A stretch of 64,000 nucleotides of DNA from Streptomyces sp. Root431 (GTDB lineage Bacteria > Actinomycetota > Actinomycetes > Streptomycetales > Streptomycetaceae), in NCBI RefSeq assembly GCF_001426585.1, contig NZ_LMEI01000009.1, positions 386,189 through 450,188 of the forward strand. Direction: 5' to 3'. A program made the translations under genes and the position numbers. Below, piece after piece: positions 1 through 8,751 of this stretch (positions are counted from its first letter, which is position 1; each line of letters opens with the position of its first letter). The notes beneath the pieces are model-generated. The model did no database searches. It worked only from the letters and a program-made list of their open reading frames with translations, and was not told the DNA's origin.

Positions 1-48
1 CTCGGCCTGGTCCTGATGATCGTGTCGGACCGGGTGCGGAAGTCCTGA
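1..48 (+). CDS. C-terminal end of an unidentified protein (partial)
   Basis: The first 48 bases read in frame as LGLVLMIVSDRVRKS followed by TGA. The hydrophobic stretch followed by a basic tail suggests the last membrane segment of an integral membrane protein, but 15 residues are too few to name a family. The gene runs rightward and its start lies outside the window. Confidence 0.45.
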   Translation, partial: LGLVLMIVSDRVRKS

Positions 49-63
49 GGAGCGGCCCGCCAC

Positions 64-123
64 GGCGGCATCGCTCACTCCGCAACGCTAGCGGGCGGCA
101 TCGCTCACTCCGTAACGCTAACG
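64..123. repeat. 30-bp tandem duplication over the end of the DMT gene
   Basis: Two near-identical 30-bp units (64-93 and 94-123) differ only at two C/T or G/A positions and share the core GGCATCGCTCACTCCG. The stop codon of the leftward DMT transporter (CTA at 118-120 on the plus strand) lies in the second unit. Confidence 0.85.
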
Positions 124-1044
124 GGCGTCCTCGCCCGCGGCGCGGCGGCCCCAGCCGGTGCCCGCGAGCACGAGGACGGCTCCCGCGAGGCCGAGGACCC
201 CGGGGCGGTCACCGGCGAGGGCGATGCCCGCGGCGGCGGCCCAGAGCGGCTCGGTACCGAGGAGGAGGCTGACCCGGGACGGGGAGCTGCGGCGGACCGC
301 CCACATCTGCACGAAGAAGGCGAAGAGCGTGCAGAAGACGGAGAGGAAGAGCAGCCCGGCCCACTCGCGGGGGCCGAAGTCGAGGGCCGTGGCCCAGGGC
401 GAGGCGCCCGTGCCGGGGAAGGCCGCGATGACGGCGAAGACGGCGACGGCGGAGCCGAGCTGGACGGTGGTGAGGGAGAGCGAGTCGGCGTCGCGCACCG
501 CCTTGATCCGGGACATGGCCAGGACGTGGACGGTACGGGCGAGGGCGGCGAGCAGCATGAGGAGGTCGCCGAGGGAGGGTGCGGTGAAGCCGCCGCCCTG
601 GGTGAGCAGGACGACGCCGGCCACGGAGAGCGCGGCGGCGGCGAGGAAGGCCCTGGGCGGTCGGACGCGGGTGACGGCGGCCTCTGCGAGCGGGGTGAAG
701 ATCATGGTGAGGCTGATGATCAGGCCCGCGTTGGTGGCGGAGGTGTGGACGACGCCGTAGGTCTCCAGGAGGAAGATGCCGCTGAGGATCAGCCCGAGGG
801 TGGCGGCGCCGCGCCACTGGGGCGCGGTGAGCGCGCGCAGCTTGCGCCACCCGGCGACGACGAGGACGGGGAGCACCACCGCGAACCGCAGCACGAGGAC
901 CGCGATGACGGTGTGGGTGGTGGTGATGCCCTTGGCCGCGAGATAGCTGGCGCCCCAGACGACGGCGACGAGCAGGACGGGCAGGTCGGTGAGCCAGGCC
1001 CGGCGCGGGGCGCCGAGGGCCACGGGGGCGGCGAGAGAGGACAT
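118..1044 (-). CDS. EamA/DMT-family membrane transporter
   Basis: This is a 308-residue integral membrane protein of the drug/metabolite transporter superfamily. Two EamA-like halves can be seen. The first begins LPVLLVAVVWGASYLAAKG and the second contains the typical SVFCTLFAFFVQMWAVRRSSPSRVS region, followed by a last hydrophobic pair. The family usually has ten transmembrane helices and exports small metabolites; the substrate cannot be read from sequence. I chose the ATG at 1044 (MSSLAAPVAL) because the 22 upstream residues are not hydrophobic and have no family counterpart. The gene is monocistronic and its stop sits in a 30-bp duplication. Confidence 0.85.
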   Translation of the reverse strand: MSSLAAPVALGAPRRAWLTDLPVLLVAVVWGASYLAAKGITTTHTVIAVLVLRFAVVLPVLVVAGWRKLRALTAPQWRGAATLGLILSGIFLLETYGVVHTSATNAGLIISLTMIFTPLAEAAVTRVRPPRAFLAAAALSVAGVVLLTQGGGFTAPSLGDLLMLLAALARTVHVLAMSRIKAVRDADSLSLTTVQLGSAVAVFAVIAAFPGTGASPWATALDFGPREWAGLLFLSVFCTLFAFFVQMWAVRRSSPSRVSLLLGTEPLWAAAAGIALAGDRPGVLGLAGAVLVLAGTGWGRRAAGEDAR

Positions 1045-1059
1045 TGCGGCCGTTTCTCC

Positions 1060-1084
1060 AAGTCTCGGGATGAGGTGGAGACTT
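1060..1084. promoter_or_regulatory. Inverted repeat upstream of the DMT transporter
   Basis: AAGTCTC at 1060-1066 and GAGACTT at 1078-1084 are perfect complements separated by 11 bases, 16 bases upstream of the chosen ATG. This could be an operator or a leader hairpin. No adjacent regulator gene is present. Confidence 0.4.
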
Positions 1085-1193
1085 CGACGGCTCGCACACG
1101 GAGCGCTCACGGTACCGGGAGAGGCCTGTGGTGGCTACACCTTTCCGCGGCCGGGCCGATCGGGACCCCGCCCCGGTGGACGGGGATCCACGG

Positions 1194-1598
1194 CTACGCG
1201 CTCTCCAGGGCCTTGATCACATGGTCCAGGTCCTCCGGCATGACCGCGATCAGGACCGCTTCGCCGGACGACACGCATTCCACGATCCGGGATCCCGGAT
1301 TGATGGACATCCCTTCCCGCACGGAGGGCGAGCGCGTCCCCGTCCGACGCAGATCGGCCGGCAGAGCGACCTCCTGCTTGCCCCGGGAGGGCTTCCAGGC
1401 CGGGGGGCCCGCGCCGATGAGCAGGCGACCGGCCCTCCAGCGAGAGCCCTGGGCCGCCCACTTGAGCATGCAGGGCACCCCGGCCACCTCTCCGGCGGCG
1501 ATCGCGGTCGACCTCTGCTGACGCTTCCGGTTCACCAGCCACCCGACGAGGGCCGCGAGAGCGGCGAGAAACGCTAGTTCGATCACGCTCGTATTCAA
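1194..1598 (-). CDS. DUF2550 family membrane-anchored protein
   Basis: This 134-residue protein has one N-terminal membrane segment (VIELAFLAALAALVGWLV, about residues 5-22) followed by a basic patch (NRKRQQR). It is then a soluble domain with the DUF2550 layout: MLKW, WRAGRLLIG, and a C-terminal stretch with IVECVSSGEAVLIAVMPEDLDHVIKALES. DUF2550 proteins are actinobacterial and of unknown function; one copy is commonly linked to the ATP synthase genes. This one is not next to atp genes, so it is probably a paralogue. The start is ATG at 1598. Confidence 0.75.
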   Translation of the reverse strand: MNTSVIELAFLAALAALVGWLVNRKRQQRSTAIAAGEVAGVPCMLKWAAQGSRWRAGRLLIGAGPPAWKPSRGKQEVALPADLRRTGTRSPSVREGMSINPGSRIVECVSSGEAVLIAVMPEDLDHVIKALESA

Positions 1599-1614
1599 GC
1601 AGGCGGGCGGTGCC

Positions 1615-2223
1615 TCAGTAGCTTCCGTACTCCGGGCGGCCCTTGAGCTCGTACGTGAGGAGGGCGATGCCCGAGCCGGTGGTGCGCGCGTCGGTCTGCT
1701 GGAAGGCGGTGGGGCGCACCCCGTCGGAGAAGAGGCGGCGGCCGGAGCCGAGGATCACGGGGAAGACGAGCAGGCGGAGGGTGTCGATCAGGTCGTGGTC
1801 GAGCAGGGTCCTGGCGAGGCCGCCGCTGCCGTGCATCTGGATCTCGCCGTCGAGGCTCTCCTTGAGGTCGGCGACCTCCTTGACCACGTCACCGCGGAGC
1901 AGGGTCGTCCCGGCCCAGTCGGCGGATTCGAGGGTGGTGGTGGCGACGTACTTGGGGAGGGCGTTGAGCTTGGAGGCGATCGGGTCGTCGGGGTCGGTCT
2001 GCTTCGGCCAGTAGCCCGAGAAGATGTCGTACGTGCGGCGGCCGAGGAGGAAGGCGGCGGGCCGGGTGAAGACCTCGTTCATGAACTGCCCGAAGTCCTC
2101 GTCGCCGAACGGCACGGACCAGCCTCCGTGCTCGAAACCGCCGCTGGGGTCCTCCTGGGGGCCGCCGGGCGCCTGGTGGACGCCGTCGAGGGTGAGGAAC
2201 TGGGTGAGGCTGAGCGTGGCCAT
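1615..2223 (-). CDS. Dihydrofolate reductase / RibD C-terminal-like family protein
   Basis: This 202-residue cytoplasmic protein belongs to the RibD_C/DHFR-like fold. It shows LTQFLTLDGVHQAPGG at the N-terminus, LLGRRTYDIFSGYWP in the middle, EIQMHGSGGLARTLLDHDLIDTLRLLVFPVILGSGRRLF near residues 130-170, and a C-terminal LTYEL strand. This matches the common actinobacterial family of predicted NADPH-binding reductases of unknown substrate. The GSGGLARTLL segment corresponds to the nucleotide-binding loop. The start at 2223 (MATLSLTQF) is preferred over the in-frame ATG 27 bases upstream because family members begin with this strand. It is divergent from the SDR gene. Confidence 0.85.
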   Translation of the reverse strand: MATLSLTQFLTLDGVHQAPGGPQEDPSGGFEHGGWSVPFGDEDFGQFMNEVFTRPAAFLLGRRTYDIFSGYWPKQTDPDDPIASKLNALPKYVATTTLESADWAGTTLLRGDVVKEVADLKESLDGEIQMHGSGGLARTLLDHDLIDTLRLLVFPVILGSGRRLFSDGVRPTAFQQTDARTTGSGIALLTYELKGRPEYGSY

Positions 2224-2391
2224 GGCGGGCGCCTTTCGTGTCCTGTCCATCGTGTCTCACCTCTTTCGACTCCACCGCTCGAAGGAACTCATCGGCGTCC
2301 GGGTGGGCGTCCGATTCCTGCCGGCCTCCTGCCGCCCCGCCGACTTTCATTGAACCCGCAACAACTGAGTGCTTCTCACGGAGGTTTCGGG

Positions 2392-3132
2392 ATGTCCACG
2401 ATGAACAGCACGGCGGCTCTGGTGACGGGCGGCAGCCGCGGGATCGGCGCGGCGACGGCCGTCCGCCTGGCCCGGGAGGGCGCCGACGTGGCCTTCACCT
2501 ACGTACGGGACGAGGCGGCGGCAAAGGAGGTCGCCGCGCGGATCGAGGCGACCGGACGCAGGGCGTTCCCCCTGCGCGCCGACGCGGCCGACGCGGGGGA
2601 CGCGGCGGGGGCGGTGGAGTGGGCGGCGGACGCCCTGGGCCGGCTCGACGTCCTCGTGAACAGCGTGGGCGCGGGGGTCCTCGGCCCGCTGGAGTCGCTG
2701 ACCCTGGCGGACGTGGACCGGGTCCTCGCGGTGAACGTCCGCGCGGCCTTCCTCGCCTCGCAGGCGGCGGCCGGGCGACTGCCGGAGGGCGGGCGGATCG
2801 TCACGATCGGCACCTGCATGACGCAGCGGGTCCCCGGCCCCGGCGGCACGCTGTACGCGACGAGCAAGGCGGCGCTGATCGGCCTGACGAAGGCGCTCGC
2901 GCGGGAGCTGGGCGGGCGCGGCATCACGGCCAACATCGTCCACCCGGGCCCGATCGACACGGACATGAACCCGGCGAACGGCCCGTACGCGGAGGGCCAG
3001 GCGACCATGACGGCCCTGGGCCGCTTCGGCACCCCGGACGAGGTCGCGTCGATGGTCGCCTTCCTCGCGGGCCCGGAGGGGCGGTACGTGACGGGCGCGG
3101 AGTTCGCGGTGGACGGCGGACACGCGGCGTGA
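2392..3132 (+). CDS. Short-chain dehydrogenase/reductase (SDR)
   Basis: This 246-residue NAD(P)-dependent oxidoreductase has the Rossmann TGGSRGIG motif near residues 11-18, the NSVGAG loop, and the catalytic YATSK (Tyr-x-x-x-Lys) motif. It ends with the family's TGAEFAVDGGHA tail. The segment before the active-site Tyr reads IVTIGTCM, where most relatives have a Ser. The general-acid-stabilising Ser may therefore be replaced by Thr here. The start ATG at 2392 has GGAGG about 8 bases upstream. A long upstream extension in the same frame is an artefact of high GC. The substrate is unknown. Confidence 0.9.
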   Translation: MSTMNSTAALVTGGSRGIGAATAVRLAREGADVAFTYVRDEAAAKEVAARIEATGRRAFPLRADAADAGDAAGAVEWAADALGRLDVLVNSVGAGVLGPLESLTLADVDRVLAVNVRAAFLASQAAAGRLPEGGRIVTIGTCMTQRVPGPGGTLYATSKAALIGLTKALARELGGRGITANIVHPGPIDTDMNPANGPYAEGQATMTALGRFGTPDEVASMVAFLAGPEGRYVTGAEFAVDGGHAA

Positions 3133-3193
3133 CGAGCCGACCTTCCCGTGGACCGGGCGCCCGGAGGCGAACCGAGTCGAAGACGGGGAGTTT

Positions 3194-3235
3194 CGCGAGG
3201 GCGCATCGGTGCTGTCGTGCCGGTGCGCCCTCGCG
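3194..3235. terminator. Hairpin terminator between SDR and alc (first)
   Basis: CGCGAGGGCGCA (3194-3205) pairs perfectly with TGCGCCCTCGCG (3224-3235) around an 18-base loop that can extend the stem. It sits between two convergent genes and can serve both directions. Confidence 0.7.
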
Positions 3236-3270
3236 GGCCGGGCGGGGTGTCGTACCCGCCCAGTTCGTGG

Positions 3271-3298
3271 GGCGGGCCGGGGCGTACCCCGGCCCGCC
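3271..3298. terminator. Hairpin terminator between SDR and alc (second)
   Basis: GGCGGGCCGGGG (3271-3282) and CCCCGGCCCGCC (3287-3298) form a perfect 12-bp stem with a CGTA tetraloop, 20 bases beyond the allantoicase stop codon. It most likely ends the leftward allB-alc transcript. Confidence 0.75.
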
Positions 3299-3317
3299 TG
3301 TTCGTTCGGGTCCGGGG

Positions 3318-4433
3318 TCAGCCGCCCAGTTCCTGGTGCCGTGCCGTCAGGCGTGCCGCGCCCGCCTCGGTGAGGGAGCCGAAGAGGCGGAGGCGGGAGA
3401 TGCCGCCGTCCGGGTAGATGTCGATCCGGATCCGGGAGCCGACCGCCGGGGTGTCGAGGACGAACCGGTGGTTGGTGTCGGGCTGGAGGCGGGTCCGGGG
3501 CAGGATCTCGGCCCAGTCCTCGGAGCCTTCGGCCGCGACCGAGAGCGCGGCCCAGCCGGCGCTGTTGCCCTTGAGGTAGGCGGTGTCGATCTCGACGGCG
3601 CGGATCTCGGACTCGGCGACGAGCTGGTAGCGGATCCAGTCGTTGCCCTTGTCGCGGCGGCGGCGGGTCTCCCAGCCGTCGTCCATCTTGCGGGAGCGGC
3701 CGGGCTGGATGGTGTTGGTGGCCGGGGAGTAGAAGCGGTCGGAGGCGTCCTCGACCTGGCCGCCGTTCTCGAGGGCCGCGAGGTCGAAGGTGCCGAGGAC
3801 GGCGAGCCAGCGCGGGTCGGGGGCGACTTCTCCGTATACGCGGAGGCGGGCGATGCCGCCGTCGGGGTGCTGGTTGACGCGCAGGTGCGTGAAGCGCTGC
3901 TCGACGTCGACGGCGAAGCCGTTCGCGGCGTGGCCGCCGACGGCGGTGCGCGGGACGAGCGTCGTCCACTTGACGTCGTCGGCGAGGAGCTCCTCGGGCG
4001 AGGGCGAGCCGGCGACGGAGGCGGCCTCGACGGAGACGGCCTGCGGGTAGTTGCCTCGGAAGTGGGCGGTGTCGATGACGATGCCGCGGACGACGCCGGG
4101 GGCGCCGAGGCGTACGAGCGCCCAGTCGTGGTCGTCTTCGGTGGGGTGGGGCTGCTGGGCGGAGACGCCGCGGCGGCGGCGGGTCTCCCAGCCGTCCATG
4201 ATCTTGCCCTTGTGGCCGAAGTGCTCGGGGTCGAATTCGGCGGCCTCGGGCTTGAGGAGGTTCTCGCGCTCGGCGAAGAACTCGTCGTTGGCGGCGATCA
4301 CGCCCGCGCCGAGCCGCCGGTCGGCGAGGTCCGCGTACTGGGTGAAGGGGAAGTCGGCGGTGCGGTAGTCGGCGTACGGGTCGCCGCCGCCGTAGGGGCT
4401 GGCGTCACCGGTGAAACCAGGTATGGCGGACAC
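3318..4433 (-). CDS. alc: Allantoicase
   Basis: This 371-residue enzyme hydrolyses allantoate to ureidoglycolate and urea. Allantoicases are built of two similar beta-jelly-roll repeats. Both are visible here: each contains DGWETRRRR, followed by a xxIDTAxxxGN segment (IDTAHFRGN in repeat 1, IDTAYLKGN in repeat 2) and a closing R(I/L)xxxPDGGIxRLR segment. The GTG start at 4433 follows the allB stop by one base, so the two genes are translationally coupled. A longer in-frame extension overlapping allB is unlikely. The gene is the second member of the allB-alc operon, which ends at the hairpins just downstream. Confidence 0.95.
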   Translation of the reverse strand: MSAIPGFTGDASPYGGGDPYADYRTADFPFTQYADLADRRLGAGVIAANDEFFAERENLLKPEAAEFDPEHFGHKGKIMDGWETRRRRGVSAQQPHPTEDDHDWALVRLGAPGVVRGIVIDTAHFRGNYPQAVSVEAASVAGSPSPEELLADDVKWTTLVPRTAVGGHAANGFAVDVEQRFTHLRVNQHPDGGIARLRVYGEVAPDPRWLAVLGTFDLAALENGGQVEDASDRFYSPATNTIQPGRSRKMDDGWETRRRRDKGNDWIRYQLVAESEIRAVEIDTAYLKGNSAGWAALSVAAEGSEDWAEILPRTRLQPDTNHRFVLDTPAVGSRIRIDIYPDGGISRLRLFGSLTEAGAARLTARHQELGG

Positions 4434-4434
4434 G

Positions 4435-5769
4435 TCAGTTGTTCCTTTCGAGGAGGCGGCCGGAGGGGTCGGCGAGGGTGCCGTGGTCGGCGATCCGCTC
4501 TCCGCGCAGCCAGGTGGAGGCGACGACGCCATGGAGGGTCTTGCCCGCGTAGGCGGTGATGCGGTTGCGGTGCTGGAGCTCGGCCGGGTCGACGGTGAAG
4601 GTCGCGTCGGGGTCGATCACGGCGAAGTCGGCGTCGCGGCCGGCCTCGATGGCGCCCTTGCGGGAGAGGCCCGCGAGGCGGGCCGGTCCCTCGGACATCC
4701 AGCGGACGACGTCCTCCAGCGAGTGGCCGCGGCGCCGGGCCTCGGTCCAGATCGCGGGCAGGCCGAGCTGGAGGGAGGAGATGCCGCCCCAGGCGGAGGC
4801 GAAGTCGGGGGTCTTCAGGTCGGCGGTCGACGGGGAGTGGTCGGAGACGATGCAGTCGATCGTGCCGTCGGCGAGTCCCTGCCACAGCGCGTCCTGGTTG
4901 GGCGCCTCGCGGATCGGCGGGCAGCACTTGAACTCGGTCGCCCCGTCGGGGATCTCCTCGGCGGTGAGGGTGAGGAAGTGCGGACAGGACTCGACCGTGA
5001 TCTTCACGCCTTCCGCCTTGGCGGCGGCGATCAGCGGCAGCGCGTCGGAGGAGGACAGGTGCAGGACGTGGACGCGGGCGTTGAGCCGGCGGGCCTGGTT
5101 GATGAGGTTCTCGATCGCCGTGTTCTCGGCGTCGCGGGGCCGGGAGGCGAGGAAGTCGACGTATTCGGCGGAGGACTTCTGCGGCGCGGCCGCGAGGTGG
5201 TGCGGGTCCTCGGCGTGCACGATCATCAGGCCGTCGAAGCCGGAGATCTCGGCGAGCGAGTTCGCCAGTTGCTCCTGGTCGAGGGAGGGGAACTCGTCCA
5301 CGCCGGACGGCGACAGGAAGCACTTGAAGCCGTAGACGCCTGCGTCGTGGAGGGGGCGAAGGTCCTTGACGTTGTCGGGCAGCGCGCCGCCCCAGAAGCC
5401 GACGTCGATGTGCGCCTTCGTGCGGGCGACCTCCTGCTTGATCCGGAGGTGTTCGACGGTGGTCGTCGGCGGGAGGGAGTTGAGCGGCATGTCGAGCAGG
5501 GTCGTGATGCCGCCGGCGGCGGCCGCGCGGGTGGCGGTCCAGAAGCCTTCCCACTCGGTGCGGCCGGGGTCGTTCACGTGCACGTGGGTGTCGACCAGGC
5601 CGGGCAGGACGACGTCGTCGCCGACGTCCTCCAGTCGGGCACCGGCCGGGACCTCGGCGTCGTACGACAGCACGGCCGCGATCGTCCCTCCGGAGACGGC
5701 GATCGACGCCGGGCGCGTCCCCTCGGGGGTGATGACGCGAGTCGAGCGCAGGACCAGGTTGACGTCCAC
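4435..5769 (-). CDS. allB: Allantoinase
   Basis: This 444-residue amidohydrolase opens S-allantoin to allantoate. It carries the metal-binding DTHVHVND motif (residues 60-67), the probable carboxylated bridging lysine in [11 protein letters not shown] (Lys149), further metal-ligand histidines in IVHAEDPHH and VHVLHLSSS, and the catalytic Asp in SDHSPST. The [10 protein letters not shown] segment directly after the first motif is typical of AllB rather than dihydropyrimidinase. The start is GTG at 5769. It is the first gene of allB-alc, divergent from allR, with operator-like palindromes in the shared intergenic region. Confidence 0.96.
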   Translation of the reverse strand: MDVNLVLRSTRVITPEGTRPASIAVSGGTIAAVLSYDAEVPAGARLEDVGDDVVLPGLVDTHVHVNDPGRTEWEGFWTATRAAAAGGITTLLDMPLNSLPPTTTVEHLRIKQEVARTKAHIDVGFWGGALPDNVKDLRPLHDAGVYGFKCFLSPSGVDEFPSLDQEQLANSLAEISGFDGLMIVHAEDPHHLAAAPQKSSAEYVDFLASRPRDAENTAIENLINQARRLNARVHVLHLSSSDALPLIAAAKAEGVKITVESCPHFLTLTAEEIPDGATEFKCCPPIREAPNQDALWQGLADGTIDCIVSDHSPSTADLKTPDFASAWGGISSLQLGLPAIWTEARRRGHSLEDVVRWMSEGPARLAGLSRKGAIEAGRDADFAVIDPDATFTVDPAELQHRNRITAYAGKTLHGVVASTWLRGERIADHGTLADPSGRLLERNN

Positions 5770-5811
5770 CCGTACCCCTTCTTCGAGCGATTCACTGAGG
5801 AACCGGCAAAT

Positions 5812-5826
5812 TCAACGAACTGTTGA
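5812..5826. promoter_or_regulatory. TCAAC-N5-GTTGA palindrome upstream of allB
   Basis: TCAACGAACTGTTGA is a 15-bp inverted repeat, extended by flanking T and A to 17 bp, 43 bases before the allB start. The same half-sites occur upstream of aceB, the uricase operon and katA in this window. It is probably the site of a second regulator distinct from AllR. Confidence 0.6.
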
Positions 5827-5904
5827 AGGAGTCTTCACTTCCGGACGACATGTCGTCAAGGGCACACTTCCAGCATTGGGCGTCGGCGAACCCGACTTAG
5901 AGGT

Positions 5905-5940
5905 TTCCACAAAGTGGAATGAGAATTCCGTACAGTAGAA
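5905..5940. promoter_or_regulatory. Tandem AllR-type operators, allB-allR intergenic region
   Basis: Two 15-bp sites lie 21 bp apart start to start. They are TTCCACAAAGTGGAA (5905-5919, perfect palindrome) and TTCCGTACAGTAGAA (5926-5940). They sit between the divergent allB and allR genes, so one cluster could control both. In S. coelicolor an IclR-type AllR is known to repress allantoin genes by binding short palindromes; assigning these sites to AllR is my inference. Apart from these sites and the TCAAC palindrome, the 5770-6103 gap contains no gene. Confidence 0.7.
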
Positions 5941-6103
5941 CGTAGCTCCACACATGTGGGGCGGAGCCGGATCCCGCCGAGCCCTCCCCGACACCGGACA
6001 AACACCCCCTGACCGGCCCGTACGCCGGAACCGGGACCAGGTGGCCCGGCCGGTGGCCCGGTAGGCTGCTGACTTGCCCGCCTGCCTCGAAAGGACCGTT
6101 GAC

Positions 6104-6913
6104 GTGCCGACGTCCAGCGCCAGCACCACCGACGCCGCCAAGCCCGCCGCCGCGAGCGGTGGCGTCCAGTCCCTTGAGCGTGCCTTCGACCTCCTGGAGC
6201 GGATGGCCGACGCCGGGGGCGAGGTCGGGCTGAGCGAGCTCTCCGCCAGCAGCGGACTGCCGCTCCCCACCATCCACCGGCTGATGCGCACCCTCGTCGC
6301 CTGCGGCTACGTGCGCCAGCAGCCCAACCGGCGGTACGCGCTCGGCCCCCGCCTCATCCGGCTCGGCGAGTCCTCCTCCCGCCTCCTCGGCACCTGGGCC
6401 CGCCCCTTCCTGGCGCGGCTCGTCGAGGAGACCGGCGAGACCGCCAACATGGCGCTGCTCGACGGGGACGAGATCGTGTACGTCGCCCAGGTGCCGTCCA
6501 AGCACTCGATGCGCATGTTCACCGAGGTCGGCCGGCGGGTCCTGCCGCACTCGACCGGAGTCGGCAAGGCGCTCCTCGCGCACACCCCGGCGGAGGAGGT
6601 GCGCGCGCTGCTCGCCCGTACGGGCATGCCGGCCGCCACCGAGAAGACGATCACCACGCCCGACGGTTTCCTCGACGCCCTCGAAGCGGTCCGTGCGACG
6701 GGGTACGCGGTCGACGACAACGAGCAGGAGATAGGAGTCCGCTGCCTCGCGGTGCCGGTCCCCGACTCCCCCACCGCCGCGGCGATCTCGATCTCGGGCC
6801 CGGCCGGCCGGGTCACCGAGGCGGCCACGGAGAAGATCGTCCCGATCCTCCAGCAGGTCGCCCGCGAGCTCTCGGCGGCCCTCGCCAACACGACGGGCAA
6901 CGGCCAGGGCTGA
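6104..6913 (+). CDS. allR: IclR-family regulator of allantoin utilisation (AllR)
   Basis: This 269-residue IclR-family DNA-binding protein has an N-terminal winged helix-turn-helix (VGLSELSASSGLPLPTIHRL, about residues 41-60). The IclR effector domain follows, with RLGESSSRLLGTWARPFLARL, NMALLDGDEIVYVAQVPSKH and GVRCLAVPVPDSP. It is divergent from allB-alc, and the shared region holds two palindromes, which fits local and autogenous repression released by an ureide such as allantoate. The GTG at 6104 is preferred because an AAAGGA ribosome-binding site lies just upstream; an in-frame TTG at 6074 is possible. The gene ends at a very strong hairpin. Confidence 0.9.
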   Translation: MPTSSASTTDAAKPAAASGGVQSLERAFDLLERMADAGGEVGLSELSASSGLPLPTIHRLMRTLVACGYVRQQPNRRYALGPRLIRLGESSSRLLGTWARPFLARLVEETGETANMALLDGDEIVYVAQVPSKHSMRMFTEVGRRVLPHSTGVGKALLAHTPAEEVRALLARTGMPAATEKTITTPDGFLDALEAVRATGYAVDDNEQEIGVRCLAVPVPDSPTAAAISISGPAGRVTEAATEKIVPILQQVARELSAALANTTGNGQG

Positions 6914-6930
6914 GCCCGGAGCCGTGACGC

Positions 6931-6979
6931 GCACGGAAGGGCGCCCGGAACCATCGAGGTTCCGGGCGCCCTTCCGTGC
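6931..6979. terminator. Strong bidirectional terminator after allR
   Basis: A perfect 22-bp stem (6931-6952 with 6958-6979) closes on the loop ATCGA. It lies between the convergent allR and ABC ATPase genes. Confidence 0.9.
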
Positions 6980-6982
6980 CTC

Positions 6983-7663
6983 TCACGCCCCGACGGCCTC
7001 CGTCACCCGGCCGTCCTGGACCGTCACCGTGCGGTCCGTGCGCGCCAGGTGGGTCATGTCGTGGGTCACGAGCACCGTCGCCGTGCCCCGCTCCGCCGTC
7101 AGGCCGGCGAGCAGGTCCATGACCGCCGCGCCCCGCTCGTGGTCCAGGGCGCTCGTCGGCTCGTCGACCAGGAGCACGGACGGCTCGTTCATCAGGGCCC
7201 GCGCGATGTTCACCCGCTGCCGCTGACCGCCCGACAGCTGGTGCGGCCGGCGGTGCGCCTGGTCCGCGAGGCCCACCGCGTCGAGCAGGTCCATCGCCCG
7301 GCCCCGTACCGACTTCGGCGCGCGCCCCGACAGGTGAGCCATCACCTGGAGCTGTTCCGCCGCGCTCAGCGAGGGCAGCAGGTTGGGCTGCTGGAAGACG
7401 ATCCCGATGTGCTCGCGCCGCAGCTCGGCGCGGGCGGCCGGGGTGAGCGGCCCCGTGTCCGTACCGGCGACGACGACCTGCCCGCGGTCCGGGGTGACCA
7501 GCGTCGCGGCCACGGCGAGCAGACTCGACTTGCCGGAGCCGGACGGGCCGACCACCGCCGTGAGCGTGCCCGCGGGGACGGTCAGGGAGACGGAGTCGAG
7601 GGCGGTGAGCCGGCCGTCTCCGTCGGGATAGGTCAGGGTGACGGCGTCGAGGACGAGGCTCAT
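6983..7663 (-). CDS. ABC transporter ATPase (MacB/LolD type)
   Basis: This 226-residue ATPase partners with the FtsX-like permease upstream. It has a Walker A motif (GPSGSGKSS), a Q-loop (FQQPNLLPSL), the signature LSGGQRQR, Walker B (SVLLVDEPTSALD) and the H-loop (VLVTHDM). Its ATG at 7663 overlaps the permease stop codon, so the two are co-translated. Such pairs usually move hydrophobic compounds, peptides or lipids out of the membrane. A divergent two-component system next door suggests stress-induced efflux. Confidence 0.93.
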   Translation of the reverse strand: MSLVLDAVTLTYPDGDGRLTALDSVSLTVPAGTLTAVVGPSGSGKSSLLAVAATLVTPDRGQVVVAGTDTGPLTPAARAELRREHIGIVFQQPNLLPSLSAAEQLQVMAHLSGRAPKSVRGRAMDLLDAVGLADQAHRRPHQLSGGQRQRVNIARALMNEPSVLLVDEPTSALDHERGAAVMDLLAGLTAERGTATVLVTHDMTHLARTDRTVTVQDGRVTEAVGA

Positions 7664-8751
7664 CGGGCGCTCCCGAGGGCGGTGAGGGGGTCGACGGCGG
7701 TGATCCGCCGGATGGACAGGGCGGCGCCGAGCACCCCGAGCACGATGATCACGGCGGCGGGCCCGAGGACGGTGAGCGGCTCCAGGACGAAGGGCACGTT
7801 CCCACCGCTGACCAGGGCACCGATGCCGACCGCGAGGGCCGTGCCGAGCAGGGTGCCTGCGGTGAGCATGAGGACGGCCTGCCCGAGGGCGTCCTTGAGG
7901 AGGTACGGCGTGGAGGCGCCGAGCGCCTTGAGGACGGCGACGTCGCCGCTGCGCTGGATCGTCCAGACGGTGAAGAACGCTCCTATGACGAGCGCGGAGA
8001 TCGCGAAGAGGAAGCCGCGCATGAGCTGGAGCGAGCCGTTCTCGGCCTGGTAGGACCCTATGGCGGTGAGCGCGTCGTCGATGGTCCGGGCCTCGGTCCC
8101 GGCCGCCTCGTCGCCGGCCGCCCAGTCGACGCCGCCGCCGTCGCTCCCTGTGAGCGCGATGACGGTGGCCTGCTCCTGCGGGGTGGTGCCGCTGTGGCCG
8201 AGCTTCTGCCAGTCGTCGAGGGAGGTCCACACCACCGGGGTGTGGCTGTACGAGGCGTCACCGGAGACGGCCGCGACGGTGGCCTCCAGGGGGCCGAGGC
8301 GCAGCGCGTCGCCGACGCCCACGCCCAGTTCCTCCGCCGCCGACTCGGAGAGGACGGCCTTGCCTGCGCCGAGCCGGCCGCTCTCCGGCGCGAGACCCGT
8401 CCCCGGCTCCGTACCGAAGGCGGAGACGGCGGCGGTGCGGTCACCGGCGGCGGCGTTGAGCGTACGGATGCCGAGCGGCTCGGCCTCCGTCACCCCTGGC
8501 CGCTCCGCCCACCGCTTCCACTCGTCCTCCGTCACCGTCGAGTTGGTGAAGGAGACCGACTGCCCGGACGGCGGCGCCGCGAAGGCCAGCCGGTCGGCGG
8601 GCAGGCCGGTGATCGCGGAGACGTTCTCTCGCGCGAGCCCGGCGGTCAGCCCGGACAGCAACCCCACGAGCAGGGTGATCAGCACGATCACGGTGCCCAT
8701 GAGGGTGAATCGCCCCTTGGCGAATCTCAGGTCTCTCCATGCCACGAACAT
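7660..8751 (-). CDS. FtsX-like ABC transporter permease
   Basis: This 363-residue MacB/FtsX-type permease has one N-terminal transmembrane helix (TLMGTVIVLITLLVGLLSGLTAG, split around residue 25), a large extracytoplasmic domain (about 45-240), and three C-terminal helices. The loop FTVWTIQRSGDVAVLKALGAST is the characteristic FtsX coupling segment. I chose the ATG at 8751 (MFVAWRDLRFAKGRF), as this amphipathic start is typical of the family. It is transcribed with the ATPase gene and is divergent from a NarL-type histidine kinase that probably regulates it. Confidence 0.9.
   Translation of the reverse strand: MFVAWRDLRFAKGRFTLMGTVIVLITLLVGLLSGLTAGLARENVSAITGLPADRLAFAAPPSGQSVSFTNSTVTEDEWKRWAERPGVTEAEPLGIRTLNAAAGDRTAAVSAFGTEPGTGLAPESGRLGAGKAVLSESAAEELGVGVGDALRLGPLEATVAAVSGDASYSHTPVVWTSLDDWQKLGHSGTTPQEQATVIALTGSDGGGVDWAAGDEAAGTEARTIDDALTAIGSYQAENGSLQLMRGFLFAISALVIGAFFTVWTIQRSGDVAVLKALGASTPYLLKDALGQAVLMLTAGTLLGTALAVGIGALVSGGNVPFVLEPLTVLGPAAVIIVLGVLGAALSIRRITAVDPLTALGSAR

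Noticed and set aside
1795..2391. Long in-frame extension upstream of the SDR start
   Set aside because: It runs antisense through the DHFR-like gene, and the ATG at 2392 has a proper ribosome-binding site and the correct family N-terminus.
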